From contig NZ_JBANRJ010000001.1 of assembly GCF_037154075.1 (NCBI RefSeq), forward strand, positions 124,001 through 188,000: 64,000 nt of DNA, given 5' to 3'. The notes beneath the pieces were generated by a model, which ran no database searches, was not told the origin of the DNA, and worked only from the letters and a program-made list of their open reading frames with translations. Source of the DNA: Sphingobium aromaticiconvertens (GTDB lineage Bacteria > Pseudomonadota > Alphaproteobacteria > Sphingomonadales > Sphingomonadaceae). Position numbers and translations under genes: made by a program. This document shows, piece after piece, positions 56,352 through 64,000 of this stretch (its first letter is position 1; each line of letters starts with the position of its first letter).

Positions 56352-57896
56352 CGTCCCGGGCGGCTTCGACGTATAGTCATAAACCACCCGATTGATGCCC
56401 TTCACCTCGTTGATGATGCGGGTCGCAACGCGACTGAGGAAAGCCGCATCAAAGGGATAGATGTCCGCCGTCATGCCATCGGTCGAGGTTACAGCCCGCA
56501 CGGCGCACACGCTGTCATAGGTGCGATGGTCGCCCATCACCCCGACCGTGCGGACCGGGAGCAGCACGGCGAAGGCCTGCCAGATCGCGTCATAAAGACC
56601 CGCGTTGCGGATTTCCTCCAGATAGACGGCATCTGCCTTCCGCAAGATGTCGCAACGCTCCTTGGTGACTTCGCCGGGGATGCGGATGGCGAGGCCGGGG
56701 CCAGGGAAGGGATGACGTCCCACAAAAATATCGGGCAATCCCAACTCTTTGCCCAGAACGCGGACCTCATCCTTGAAAAGCTCGCGCAGTGGCTCGACCA
56801 GCTTCATGTTCATGCGTTCGGGCAGGCCGCCGACATTATGATGGCTCTTGATCGTGACGCTGGGTCCCCCAGTGAAGGACACCGATTCAATGACGTCGGG
56901 GTATAGCGTCCCCTGTGCCAGAAAATCGGCGCCGCCGATCTTCGCGGCTTCCTCTTCGAACACGGCGATGAATTCACCGCCGATGAATTTGCGCTTCTTC
57001 TCCGGGTCGGTGAGGCCCGCAAGGCCGCCCAGGAAGCGTTCTTCCGCGTTCACATGGACCAGCGTGATGCCATAATGTTCGCGGAACAGAGAGACCACCT
57101 GCTCCGCCTCGCCCAACCGCATCAGGCCATGGTCGACGAACACGCAGGTCAACTGGTCGCCAATCGCCTCATGGATCAGCACGGCGGCGACGGCGCTGTC
57201 AACGCCGCCGGACAGGCCGCAGATCACGCGCCCCTTGCCCACCTGCGCACGGATTTCGGCAATCTTCGTCTCGCGGAATTCGGCCATCGTCCAATCCCCG
57301 GCAAGGCCGCAGACATGGCGCGCGAAATTGGCGATCAGTTTGCCACCATCGGGGGTGTGAACCACTTCAGGATGGAACTGGGTGGCGTAGAAGCGCTTGG
57401 CTTCGTTGGCGGTGACGGCGAAGGGCGCACCCTCGCTGGTGGCGACAACCTCAAACCCCTCGGCGAGTTGCGTCACCTTGTCGCCATGGCTCATCCACAC
57501 TTGATGCCGGTCGCCGGGCTGCCACAGGCCGTCGAACAGGGCGCAATGTTTGTGCACCTCGATGAAGGCGCGGCCGAACTCGCCGCTCTCGCCGCCTTCC
57601 ACATTGCCGCCCAGTTGCTGCATCATCGTCTGCTGACCATAGCAGATGCCGAGGATCGGGATGCCCGCATCAAAGATCGCCTGTGGCGCGCGGGGGCTAT
57701 CCTCCCACATGACCGACGATGGACCGCCGGAAAGGATGACGCCCTTGGGCTGCATCCGCGCAAAGGCTTCGGCGGCGGTGTTGAACGGGGCGATCTCACT
57801 ATAGACCCCCGCTTCGCGAACACGGCGGGCGATCAACTGCGTCACCTGGCTGCCGAAGTCCACGATGAGGATGGAATCCTGAATGGGCAGCGTCAT
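56337..57896 (-). CDS. guaA: GMP synthase (glutamine-hydrolysing)
   Basis: Makes GMP from XMP with glutamine and ATP. 519 residues: class I amidotransferase domain with the catalytic Cys in [12 protein letters not shown] and His/Glu in [15 protein letters not shown]-pyrophosphatase loop [15 protein letters not shown]-terminal dimerisation domain ending [14 protein letters not shown]. The coding end is the integration site of the element, and insertion left the protein intact. The 3' end of guaA is a known hotspot for genomic islands. Confidence 0.97.
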   Translation of the reverse strand: MTLPIQDSILIVDFGSQVTQLIARRVREAGVYSEIAPFNTAAEAFARMQPKGVILSGGPSSVMWEDSPRAPQAIFDAGIPILGICYGQQTMMQQLGGNVEGGESGEFGRAFIEVHKHCALFDGLWQPGDRHQVWMSHGDKVTQLAEGFEVVATSEGAPFAVTANEAKRFYATQFHPEVVHTPDGGKLIANFARHVCGLAGDWTMAEFRETKIAEIRAQVGKGRVICGLSGGVDSAVAAVLIHEAIGDQLTCVFVDHGLMRLGEAEQVVSLFREHYGITLVHVNAEERFLGGLAGLTDPEKKRKFIGGEFIAVFEEEAAKIGGADFLAQGTLYPDVIESVSFTGGPSVTIKSHHNVGGLPERMNMKLVEPLRELFKDEVRVLGKELGLPDIFVGRHPFPGPGLAIRIPGEVTKERCDILRKADAVYLEEIRNAGLYDAIWQAFAVLLPVRTVGVMGDHRTYDSVCAVRAVTSTDGMTADIYPFDAAFLSRVATRIINEVKGINRVVYDYTSKPPGTIEWE

Positions 57897-57947
57897 CGAA
57901 TCGCCTCTTGTCGTTAAGCCTGTATGGCTAGGGGGATGCCCGCGCGG

Positions 57948-59198
57948 TTAGTCGGATGGGGCGGGAATGTCCAGCGAAGCGGCGGGCCGCGACACGCCAA
58001 GGCCCAATAGCGCGCCCAGACCAAGGACCAACGCGGCGATGAAGAAGGCGCTGCCGATCCACGGCAAAAACGGATTGGTCCCGACCGACAGCGCATAGAC
58101 GCCGCCAAAGAAGAGGGGCGACAGGATGCCCGCGATCGACCCCACACTATTGTTCGCGCCCTGAAGCTGGCCCTGTTCCGATTCGGAAACCCGCACCGTC
58201 ATCAACGACTGGATGGTGGGCATGGCCAGACCCCAAAGCGCATTGGGCAGCATCGCCGCGACGAACAGCCAGCCCGTCGGCGCCAAGCCCATGCAGGCAA
58301 TGCCGACCGCGCCAAAGCCAAGGCCCGTCACCATCGTCCGCCGATCGCCGAGACGCTTCACCACCGGTCCCACCAGCAGGCCCTGCACGCCCATGTCGAG
58401 CAGCCCGACCATCGCCAGCAACGTCCCCACCTGCCATGCTCCCCAGCCATAGCGATCGCCTGCATAAAGAACGAAGACCGCCGAAAAGAGATGATGAGAG
58501 AAGTAGAGCAGGAAATTGACGATGGTGAGGCGGGAAAGATCCGGGTGCGAGCGCAGCAGGGTGAGCGCGCCAAAAGGATTGGCGCGGCTCCAGGCAAAGG
58601 CCATGCGCCGCTCGGGCGGCAAGGATTCGGGCAGGACGAACAGCCCATAAAGGAAAGCCAGACCGCTCAGCCCCGCCGCCGCCCAGAAAGGCGCCCGTAA
58701 CGAAATCTCGCCCAGCACCCCGCCCAGCAGCGGCCCGGCGACAAACCCTGCGCTGAATGCCGCGCCGACCAGCCCATAGCCGCGCGCGCGTTGATCGGGC
58801 GGAGTGATGTCGGCCATATAGGCAAAGACGGTGGTGAAGCTGGACGAGGTCACCCCGCCCAGCATCCGGCCCACCGCCAGCCACCAAAGGTTGGGCGCCA
58901 GCGCCATCAAGATGAAGTCGGCGGCCAGTCCCCCGACCGACAGCAGGATGACGGGCCGCCGGCCGAACCGGTCGGAGAGCGACCCGATGATCGGCGAACA
59001 GACAAATTGCATCATCGCCCACAGCGCGACGAACAGGCCGTTCCACAGCCCCGCCGCACTGCTGGAGCCGGACAACCGTTCGATCAACTGGGGCAGAACC
59101 GGAATGATGATGCCCATCGACATGATATCGAGCAGCGCCGTCACCAGGATGAAGGCAATCGCCGCCGGGCGGCGATGCGGGACAGGCGCGGGCATCAA
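57948..59198 (-). CDS. TCR/Tet-family MFS drug-efflux transporter
   Basis: 416 residues with about 12 membrane helices. Motif A GSLSDRFGRRPVILLS and the first helix AIAFILVTALLDIMSMGIIIPVLPQLIERL are typical of TetA-type drug:H+ antiporters, and the family name reflects this. Many members in this clade export other compounds, so tetracycline efflux is not established. It lies 51 bases downstream of a gap after guaA on the same strand. Confidence 0.87.
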   Translation of the reverse strand: MMPAPVPHRRPAAIAFILVTALLDIMSMGIIIPVLPQLIERLSGSSSAAGLWNGLFVALWAMMQFVCSPIIGSLSDRFGRRPVILLSVGGLAADFILMALAPNLWWLAVGRMLGGVTSSSFTTVFAYMADITPPDQRARGYGLVGAAFSAGFVAGPLLGGVLGEISLRAPFWAAAGLSGLAFLYGLFVLPESLPPERRMAFAWSRANPFGALTLLRSHPDLSRLTIVNFLLYFSHHLFSAVFVLYAGDRYGWGAWQVGTLLAMVGLLDMGVQGLLVGPVVKRLGDRRTMVTGLGFGAVGIACMGLAPTGWLFVAAMLPNALWGLAMPTIQSLMTVRVSESEQGQLQGANNSVGSIAGILSPLFFGGVYALSVGTNPFLPWIGSAFFIAALVLGLGALLGLGVSRPAASLDIPAPSD

Positions 59199-59262
59199 TA
59201 TCTCCAGCGGAACGATCGACGCGAGGGGTAGCGAGCGATGACCGAGGTGGCAAGGCCGCCGG

Positions 59263-59799
59263 TCAGTCGACCTGTTGCGCGATCGCTTCTGCTATCTGCG
59301 CTGCCGCGGCGTCGGGCATGATCGTGCTCGTGTCGATCGTGATCGCGGCAACGGGCATGGCCTCCATGCAGGCCGCGAAACCGGCGCGCAGTTCACGCAG
59401 CAGCTCTGCCGACCGCAGCTTGCCGAATGCCGCCCGGTCAGCGCTGACGATGCGGCGCTCCTGCTCATCGGGATCAAGCGTCAGCGACACGAACATAACC
59501 GCTCCGCCTGCCGCCCTGACCATCGCGGCAACACGCGCTGGGAAATCGGACGCAACCGTGGGTTCGGGAGCGAAGGTGAAGATCAGGGCCCGCCCGGCCG
59601 CTATGGCCGATCCGATCATTTCCATCCAGAACGCCTCGCGAAGCCGGACAAACTCATCCGACCCGAAAGGGAAGACCGCGCCGACCGCATCCACGATCAG
59701 ATGGTTGTGGAACAAGGCAAAGCCGGTGCGGGCACTCAGCGCTCTTGCGACCGTCAGCTTACCGGCGGCCGCCTGACCGTAGAGGAAAATCAAATGCAT
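59263..59799 (-). CDS. Small AAA/P-loop kinase-like ATPase
   Basis: 178 residues; Walker A FLYGQAAAGKLTVAR, HNHLIVDAV, then FVSLTLDPDEQERRIVSADR in the nucleoside-kinase-like lid region. The overall look is of gluconate/shikimate-kinase-like or chloramphenicol-phosphotransferase-like proteins. The substrate is unknown. Confidence 0.72.
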   Translation of the reverse strand: MHLIFLYGQAAAGKLTVARALSARTGFALFHNHLIVDAVGAVFPFGSDEFVRLREAFWMEMIGSAIAAGRALIFTFAPEPTVASDFPARVAAMVRAAGGAVMFVSLTLDPDEQERRIVSADRAAFGKLRSAELLRELRAGFAACMEAMPVAAITIDTSTIMPDAAAAQIAEAIAQQVD

Positions 59800-59848
59800 G
59801 GCATGAAACTAACCATGCGGCGGGCGCTTTGCCAGCGCGAAGCGAACC

Positions 59849-60442
59849 CTAGCGAGACACCATATCGCGGCTGAGATAGACATCCGCCACCCGGCCATCC
59901 TTCACCGTGCAGGTGAAGCGGCGGGTCGTGCCGCTGGCGTCCCGATAGGCCGCGCGGGATTCGACCTCGCCGTCAATATTATAGCCACCGTCGATCATCC
60001 GTGGCTCGTCCATCCGGCGCACCTCTGCATAGCCGCCATTGGCGGATGCCTCCTGACGCGCGGCATCGGCGCAGGCATTGGCGAACTGGTCCGCACTGCC
60101 ATCATCGACGCTGTCATTATGGGTCGCTTCGACATCCGATCCATAGTCCGTGCCATCCACCGGCGGCAGCACGTCCGTATCCAGCCCCCGGTCGCGCGGC
60201 GCTTTGCCCTGCGTTGCCTTGCGGTCCTTGGACATGGAGGAGGCGACGATCGCCACGGCACCGACCAGCGCGGCAATACCAACCGCATCGCCAAATCCAA
60301 AGCCGTCGCGATCATGGTGCCGGTAGCGGTCATGATAGCCGCCATAACCATAGCGCGGGCGCGCCTCCGCTGAACCGATGCTGCCAATGACCAGCGCTGC
60401 ACCCAGCAGCGAACCCATCATCCAACGCATCTTGCCCATCAT
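59849..60442 (-). CDS. Hypothetical envelope protein
   Basis: 197 residues; signal peptide (MMGKMRWMMGSLLGAALVIGSIGSAEA), a Tyr/His/Arg-rich stretch (RPRYGYGGYHDRYRHHDRDG), a hydrophobic segment (AVGIAALVGAVAIVASSM) and a C-terminal compact domain (SADQFANACADAARQEAS to RFTCTVKDGRVADVYLSRD) with two Cys that could form a disulfide. AGGAAATC precedes the ATG. I recognise no named family; similar architecture is common in sphingomonads. Confidence 0.7.
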   Translation of the reverse strand: MMGKMRWMMGSLLGAALVIGSIGSAEARPRYGYGGYHDRYRHHDRDGFGFGDAVGIAALVGAVAIVASSMSKDRKATQGKAPRDRGLDTDVLPPVDGTDYGSDVEATHNDSVDDGSADQFANACADAARQEASANGGYAEVRRMDEPRMIDGGYNIDGEVESRAAYRDASGTTRRFTCTVKDGRVADVYLSRDMVSR

Positions 60443-60508
60443 GATTTCCTGCTCACGCCATGTTGAAAAGAGCCTTAGCAGCGACAGGCTGTCGCGCGGC
60501 TGAACGCA

Positions 60509-62713
60509 TCAACGCCCTTGCTGACGGATCGACAGCCCGGTGAAGCGCGCGGCGAAGGCATAGCTATCGACATATTCGTCGATCACCTTGTCGGTCGGCT
60601 TGCCCGATCCATGACCCGCGCGCGTCTCTATGCGGATCAGGTGCGGCCGTTCGCCCAGATCAGCGCTCTGTAGCGCGGCGGCATATTTGAAGCTGTGGCC
60701 GGGCACCACCCGATCATCAGTGTCGGCCGTCGTCACCAGGATCGCGGGATAATCCTTTCCGCCCGCTATGTTGTGATAGGGCGAGTAACTGTAGAGCAAG
60801 TGGAAATCCGCTTCCTTTTCCGGTGATCCATAATCATCGACCCAATAACGCCCGGCGGTGAAGCGGTCGAACCGCACCATGTCCATCACACCCACCCCCG
60901 GCAGCGCAGCAGCGAAAAGGTCAGGCCGCTGGTTGACGACCGCGCCGACCAGCAAGCCACCATTCGACCGCCCCTCGATCGCCAGGCCGTTCGCCGTCGT
61001 ATAGCCATTGGCCTTGAGGAACTCGCCCGCCGCGATGAAATCGTCGAACACATTCTGCTTGTTCGCAAGGCGACCCGCATCGTGCCACGCCTTCCCATAT
61101 TCCCCGCCGCCGCGCAGGTTGGCGATCGCATAGACACCGCCTTGCTCCAACCAGGCGAGCCGCGTCGCGGAGAAACCCGGCGTCATCGAGATATTGAAGC
61201 CACCATAGCCGTAGAGGATCGTGGGCGCGGGCGTGGCGCTAGTAGCCAGGCTTTTCTTGCGGATGACGAACATGGGCACTTTCGTTCCGTCCTTCGACGG
61301 GTAGAAGATCTGCTCGGTCGCGAAATCGTCGGGATTGAAGGCCAGCTCCGGTTGGGCAAAAATCGCTGCGGTGCCGGTCGAGGTGTCGTACCGATAGATG
61401 GTGGTCGGCGTCGTAAAGCCCGAAAAGGCGAAGAAGGTTTCCGGGTCACCGGTCTTGCCACCGAAACCCGCCGCCGTGCCGACGCCGGGCAGCGGCACAT
61501 CGCCGATCTTGCGCCCATTCAGCTCCACCAGTTCCGCAACGGTGGCCGCGTCGCTCATATAGGCGAGGATCAGCCGGTTGCCGACCATCGAGCCACCCGC
61601 CAGCGTATCGGCGCGCTGGGGTACGATCTCCACCAAGCGCGCACGCGGACGGGCCGCATCCAACGTCACCACCCGCTGCCGCGGTGCGCGCTTATCGGTG
61701 ACGAACCACAGCGTCGTCCCCCGGCTGCCGATCAATTTCCATTGATTGTCCAGCCCACGCACGAGCGGGCGCGGCTGTATCGGTCCGCCGTCGAGCGCGG
61801 CGACCAGCACTTCGTAGCGGGGATCGGTGCCCAGATGCGAGGTGATGATCAGCCATTGGCCATCGTCCGTGACCTGGGCGTTATGGCCCAGCTTCGGCCG
61901 ATCCGGCGTGGCATAGACCAGCTGGTCCTGAGCCTGAGGCGTGCCAAGGTGATGATAATAGATTTGTTGATTTTCATTCGTGCTCTGGAAAGCCTCTCCC
62001 TCGACCGGCGCGGCGAAGCGGGAATAGAAAAAACCTTCCCCCGTTCGATCCCAGCTCAAGTCGGAGAATTTCACCCAGGCGATCGTCTCGTCGAGCAGCT
62101 TGCCGGTACCGACATCCAGCACATGCAGCGTGCGCCAGTCGGTGCCGCCGTCCTGCACCGCATAGAGGAGATGTCGTCCCGTGGGAGATGGCCGCCATTC
62201 GGCTAGCGCTGTAGCACCGTCCTTCGCCCAGTCATTGGGGTCAACCAGCAGCCGCTGCTTACCCGTCAACCCTTCGCGCATGAACAGCGGCGTCTGGTTC
62301 TGAAGACCGCTATTATAGCCGTAGAAATAGCGGTTCCCCGCCTTGCGCGGGATCGTATAGCGCCCGTAGTCATATAGCGCCTGCATCCGCCTACGCAGCG
62401 TCTCGCGCTCCGGCAGGGCGTCCAGATAGGCGCTCGTCACCTTGTTTTCCGCCGTCACCCAGTCACGCACCGCCGGATCGACGCGAACGTCATTTTCCAG
62501 CCAGCGATAAGGGTCGGCCACCTTCGTGCCAAAATGATCCTCGACGATGTCCAGGCGCTGGGTGACGGGATAGCGCAGTCTGACCTCCGCAGGGGTGATG
62601 AGTGTCGCGTCAGGAGTGACGGCTTCGGGGCTGGCCGTTGCGCAAACCGGACAAAGGGCAAGCGTCGCCAGCGTCAGCAGCGCGAAATGGCTGCGGTCGA
62701 AAAACATCGGCAC
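60509..62713 (-). CDS. Prolyl oligopeptidase (S9A), secreted
   Basis: 734 residues; signal peptide MPMFFDRSHFALLTLATLALCPVCATA, an N-terminal beta-propeller (about 50-430) and an alpha/beta-hydrolase domain. The catalytic triad is visible: Ser in GRSNGGLLVGA (about 585), Asp in TTADTDDRVV (about 665) and His in RAGHGSGK (about 700). It cleaves short peptides after proline, probably in the periplasm. Two membrane-near start Met codons are possible; the first is used. Confidence 0.93.
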   Translation of the reverse strand: MPMFFDRSHFALLTLATLALCPVCATASPEAVTPDATLITPAEVRLRYPVTQRLDIVEDHFGTKVADPYRWLENDVRVDPAVRDWVTAENKVTSAYLDALPERETLRRRMQALYDYGRYTIPRKAGNRYFYGYNSGLQNQTPLFMREGLTGKQRLLVDPNDWAKDGATALAEWRPSPTGRHLLYAVQDGGTDWRTLHVLDVGTGKLLDETIAWVKFSDLSWDRTGEGFFYSRFAAPVEGEAFQSTNENQQIYYHHLGTPQAQDQLVYATPDRPKLGHNAQVTDDGQWLIITSHLGTDPRYEVLVAALDGGPIQPRPLVRGLDNQWKLIGSRGTTLWFVTDKRAPRQRVVTLDAARPRARLVEIVPQRADTLAGGSMVGNRLILAYMSDAATVAELVELNGRKIGDVPLPGVGTAAGFGGKTGDPETFFAFSGFTTPTTIYRYDTSTGTAAIFAQPELAFNPDDFATEQIFYPSKDGTKVPMFVIRKKSLATSATPAPTILYGYGGFNISMTPGFSATRLAWLEQGGVYAIANLRGGGEYGKAWHDAGRLANKQNVFDDFIAAGEFLKANGYTTANGLAIEGRSNGGLLVGAVVNQRPDLFAAALPGVGVMDMVRFDRFTAGRYWVDDYGSPEKEADFHLLYSYSPYHNIAGGKDYPAILVTTADTDDRVVPGHSFKYAAALQSADLGERPHLIRIETRAGHGSGKPTDKVIDEYVDSYAFAARFTGLSIRQQGR

Positions 62714-62937
62714 CCTCTCTCGACTATCGTCCTGGAGAAGACCCGCTCCGGTCGCATCACACCGGCGGCTCCAGATTTTTGATTACGGCGATTTCCCGGC
62801 TGCCGGATGGAAGCATCCCGTTGGAAAATCATCCCAACTATAGCGCAGAGGGCATAAAAAAACAGGCCGTAGCTGGGTTCAGCCACGGCCTGCCATCAAT
62901 ATTTCTGCGGACCCGCTTTACGGGCGCAACCTGTCGA

Positions 62938-63363
62938 TCAGGCCGCTTCCAGCTCGTCCTCGTCAGCGTTCTGGACCGGACCCGAATCCTGGCCCTTTGC
63001 CGAAACGTCACGGTCGACCAGCTCGATGATCGCGATCGGCGCGGCGTCCGAAGCGCGGATACCAGCCTTGATGACGCGGGTGTAACCGCCGTTGCGATCC
63101 TTGTAGCGCTCGGCCAGAATCTCGAACAGCTTGATCAACTGCGCGTCGTCCTTCAGGCGCGCGTCGGCCAGACGACGGTTGGACAGGCCACCCTTCTTCG
63201 CCAGCGTGATCAGCTTCTCGACGTAGGGACGCAGTTCCTTCGCCTTGGGCGTGGTGGTGGTGATCTGCTCATGCTTGATGAGCGACGCCGCAAGGTTGCG
63301 CAGCAGGGCGGTACGATGGCCCGATGCGCGCTGAAGCTTACGCTGACCCATTTTATGACGCAT
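62938..63363 (-). CDS. rplQ: 50S ribosomal protein L17
   Basis: 141 residues, [25 protein letters not shown] at the start, with an acidic C-terminal tail ([14 protein letters not shown]). It follows rpoA by 121 bases in the alpha operon order. Confidence 0.97.
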   Translation of the reverse strand: MRHKMGQRKLQRASGHRTALLRNLAASLIKHEQITTTTPKAKELRPYVEKLITLAKKGGLSNRRLADARLKDDAQLIKLFEILAERYKDRNGGYTRVIKAGIRASDAAPIAIIELVDRDVSAKGQDSGPVQNADEDELEAA

Positions 63364-63484
63364 GATACTATCCTTCGTTCGTTAAGGGGCCGTTTAAGGT
63401 ACCCCAGACCAGGCAGCATTTGAGGGGTGCCGCTCAAATCCCCATAAGGAACCGGGTCAGGGCTGGACCCTGACCCGAACCTTT

Positions 63485-64000
63485 TTAACCCAGCAGCTCT
63501 TGTTCGAGCTTCTTGGCCATTTCCTCGATATTCTCCGGCGGCCAGCCAGGGATGTCCATGCCCAGGCGCAGACCCATGGACGAGAGCACTTCCTTGATCT
63601 CGTTCAGCGACTTGCGGCCGAAATTCGGGGTACGGAGCATCTCGGCCTCGGTCTTCTGGACCAGGTCGCCGATGTAGATGATGTTATCGTTCTTGAGGCA
63701 GTTGGCCGAGCGAACCGACAGTTCCAGTTCGTCCACCTTCTTGAGCAGATAGCGGTTGATCTGGTTCGTGTCGCTCTCGCCTTCCGAAGCCGAAGCAACG
63801 GCATGACCACCCGACGACGGCGCGGCGCTGGGCAGCGCGTCCTCGAAGTGAACGAACAACTGGAGCTGGTCCTGCAGAATGCGAGCGGCATAGGCCACCG
63901 CGTCTTCCGGCGTGACGGTGCCATCGGTCTCAACGGTCAGCGACAGCTTGTCGAAGTCCAGTTCCTGGCCGACGCGGGTGTTGTCCACCTTATACGCCAC
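63485..64000 (-). CDS. rpoA: RNA polymerase alpha subunit, C-terminal part (cut by window edge)
   Basis: The window holds the last 171 codons. [31 protein letters not shown] and [22 protein letters not shown] are the alpha C-terminal domain, which binds UP elements and activators. The N-terminal domain continues past 64000. With rplQ it is the end of the alpha operon, here separated from secY-adk by about 57 kb. Confidence 0.97.
   Translation of the reverse strand: MAYKVDNTRVGQELDFDKLSLTVETDGTVTPEDAVAYAARILQDQLQLFVHFEDALPSAAPSSGGHAVASASEGESDTNQINRYLLKKVDELELSVRSANCLKNDNIIYIGDLVQKTEAEMLRTPNFGRKSLNEIKEVLSSMGLRLGMDIPGWPPENIEEMAKKLEQELLG

Noticed and set aside
57948..59198. Acquired tetracycline-resistance gene
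   Set aside because: It lies outside the element with host-like composition and belongs to a broad exporter family; resistance cannot be claimed.
58147..59253. Second minus-strand frame over the MFS gene
   Set aside because: The other frame has clear membrane helices and motif A; this one is low-complexity Arg/Gly filler.

Overview
This window is high-GC alphaproteobacterial chromosome, most likely from the order Sphingomonadales (Sphingobium or Sphingomonas type). The evidence is the style of the ribosomal proteins, the Arg/Gly-rich extension on S5, the Arg at S12 position 88, an RcGTA-type lysis pair, and sphingomonad-like mobile genes. Nearly all chromosomal genes lie on the minus strand. 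No species can be named from sequence reading alone.

Layout. 0-4.9 kb: a partial beta-carbonic anhydrase, an orphan OmpR-type response regulator, a DEDD exonuclease, an outer-membrane porin, a secreted SRPBCC protein and adenylate kinase. 5.0-21.3 kb: the translation super-operon read leftward in the order rpsL-rpsG-fusA-tuf, then rpsJ through rplO, then secY and adk. It has a recognisable promoter ahead of rpsL, a terminator after tuf, and structured spacers before rplC, rplN and secY. 21.6-25.3 kb: two plus-strand genes, a GGDEF-EAL protein and an M23 peptidase. 25.3-32.7 kb: a YifB/ComM ATPase, rlmE, an exopolyphosphatase, a thioesterase, an Mth938-like gene and yajC-secD-secF. 32.8-36.1 kb: tRNA-Pro(GGG), a lysozyme and holin pair of gene-transfer-agent type, rmuC and an O6-alkylguanine methyltransferase. 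56.3-64 kb: guaA, an MFS exporter, a small P-loop kinase, a hypothetical envelope protein, a prolyl oligopeptidase, rplQ and partial rpoA. The rpoA-rplQ end of the alpha operon is about 57 kb from adk rather than next to it.

The accessory part is a roughly 20.2-kb integrative mobilizable element at 36143-56351, inserted in the 3' end of guaA. A 15-bp direct repeat that includes the guaA stop codon bounds it. It carries a tyrosine integrase beside the guaA end with arm-type repeats; a PIN/AbrB toxin-antitoxin pair; a type I restriction operon (hsdM-hsdS-abi-hsdR) whose first gene overlaps a Phd/YefM-type antitoxin; mobC and a relaxase with an IncP-like oriT candidate; a traC/traD-like gene; an isolated trbJ-trbK-like-trbL block; and a RepA initiator with three iterons and a DnaA box. 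A second set of related 18-nt repeats lies beside the relaxase gene. An IS630-family insertion splits a zinc-finger/HTH gene, and the original gene can be reconstructed exactly.

How it may work. The element looks able to excise at guaA, replicate from its own iteron origin, be nicked at oriT, and travel through another element's type IV secretion system. It has no ATPases, coupling protein or outer-membrane core genes of its own. Carrying only the VirB5-like, exclusion-like and VirB6-like subunits recalls how SGI1 swaps subunits into a helper plasmid's pore. This is the most interesting hypothesis in the window. The restriction, Abi and toxin-antitoxin genes would protect the host and stabilise the element.
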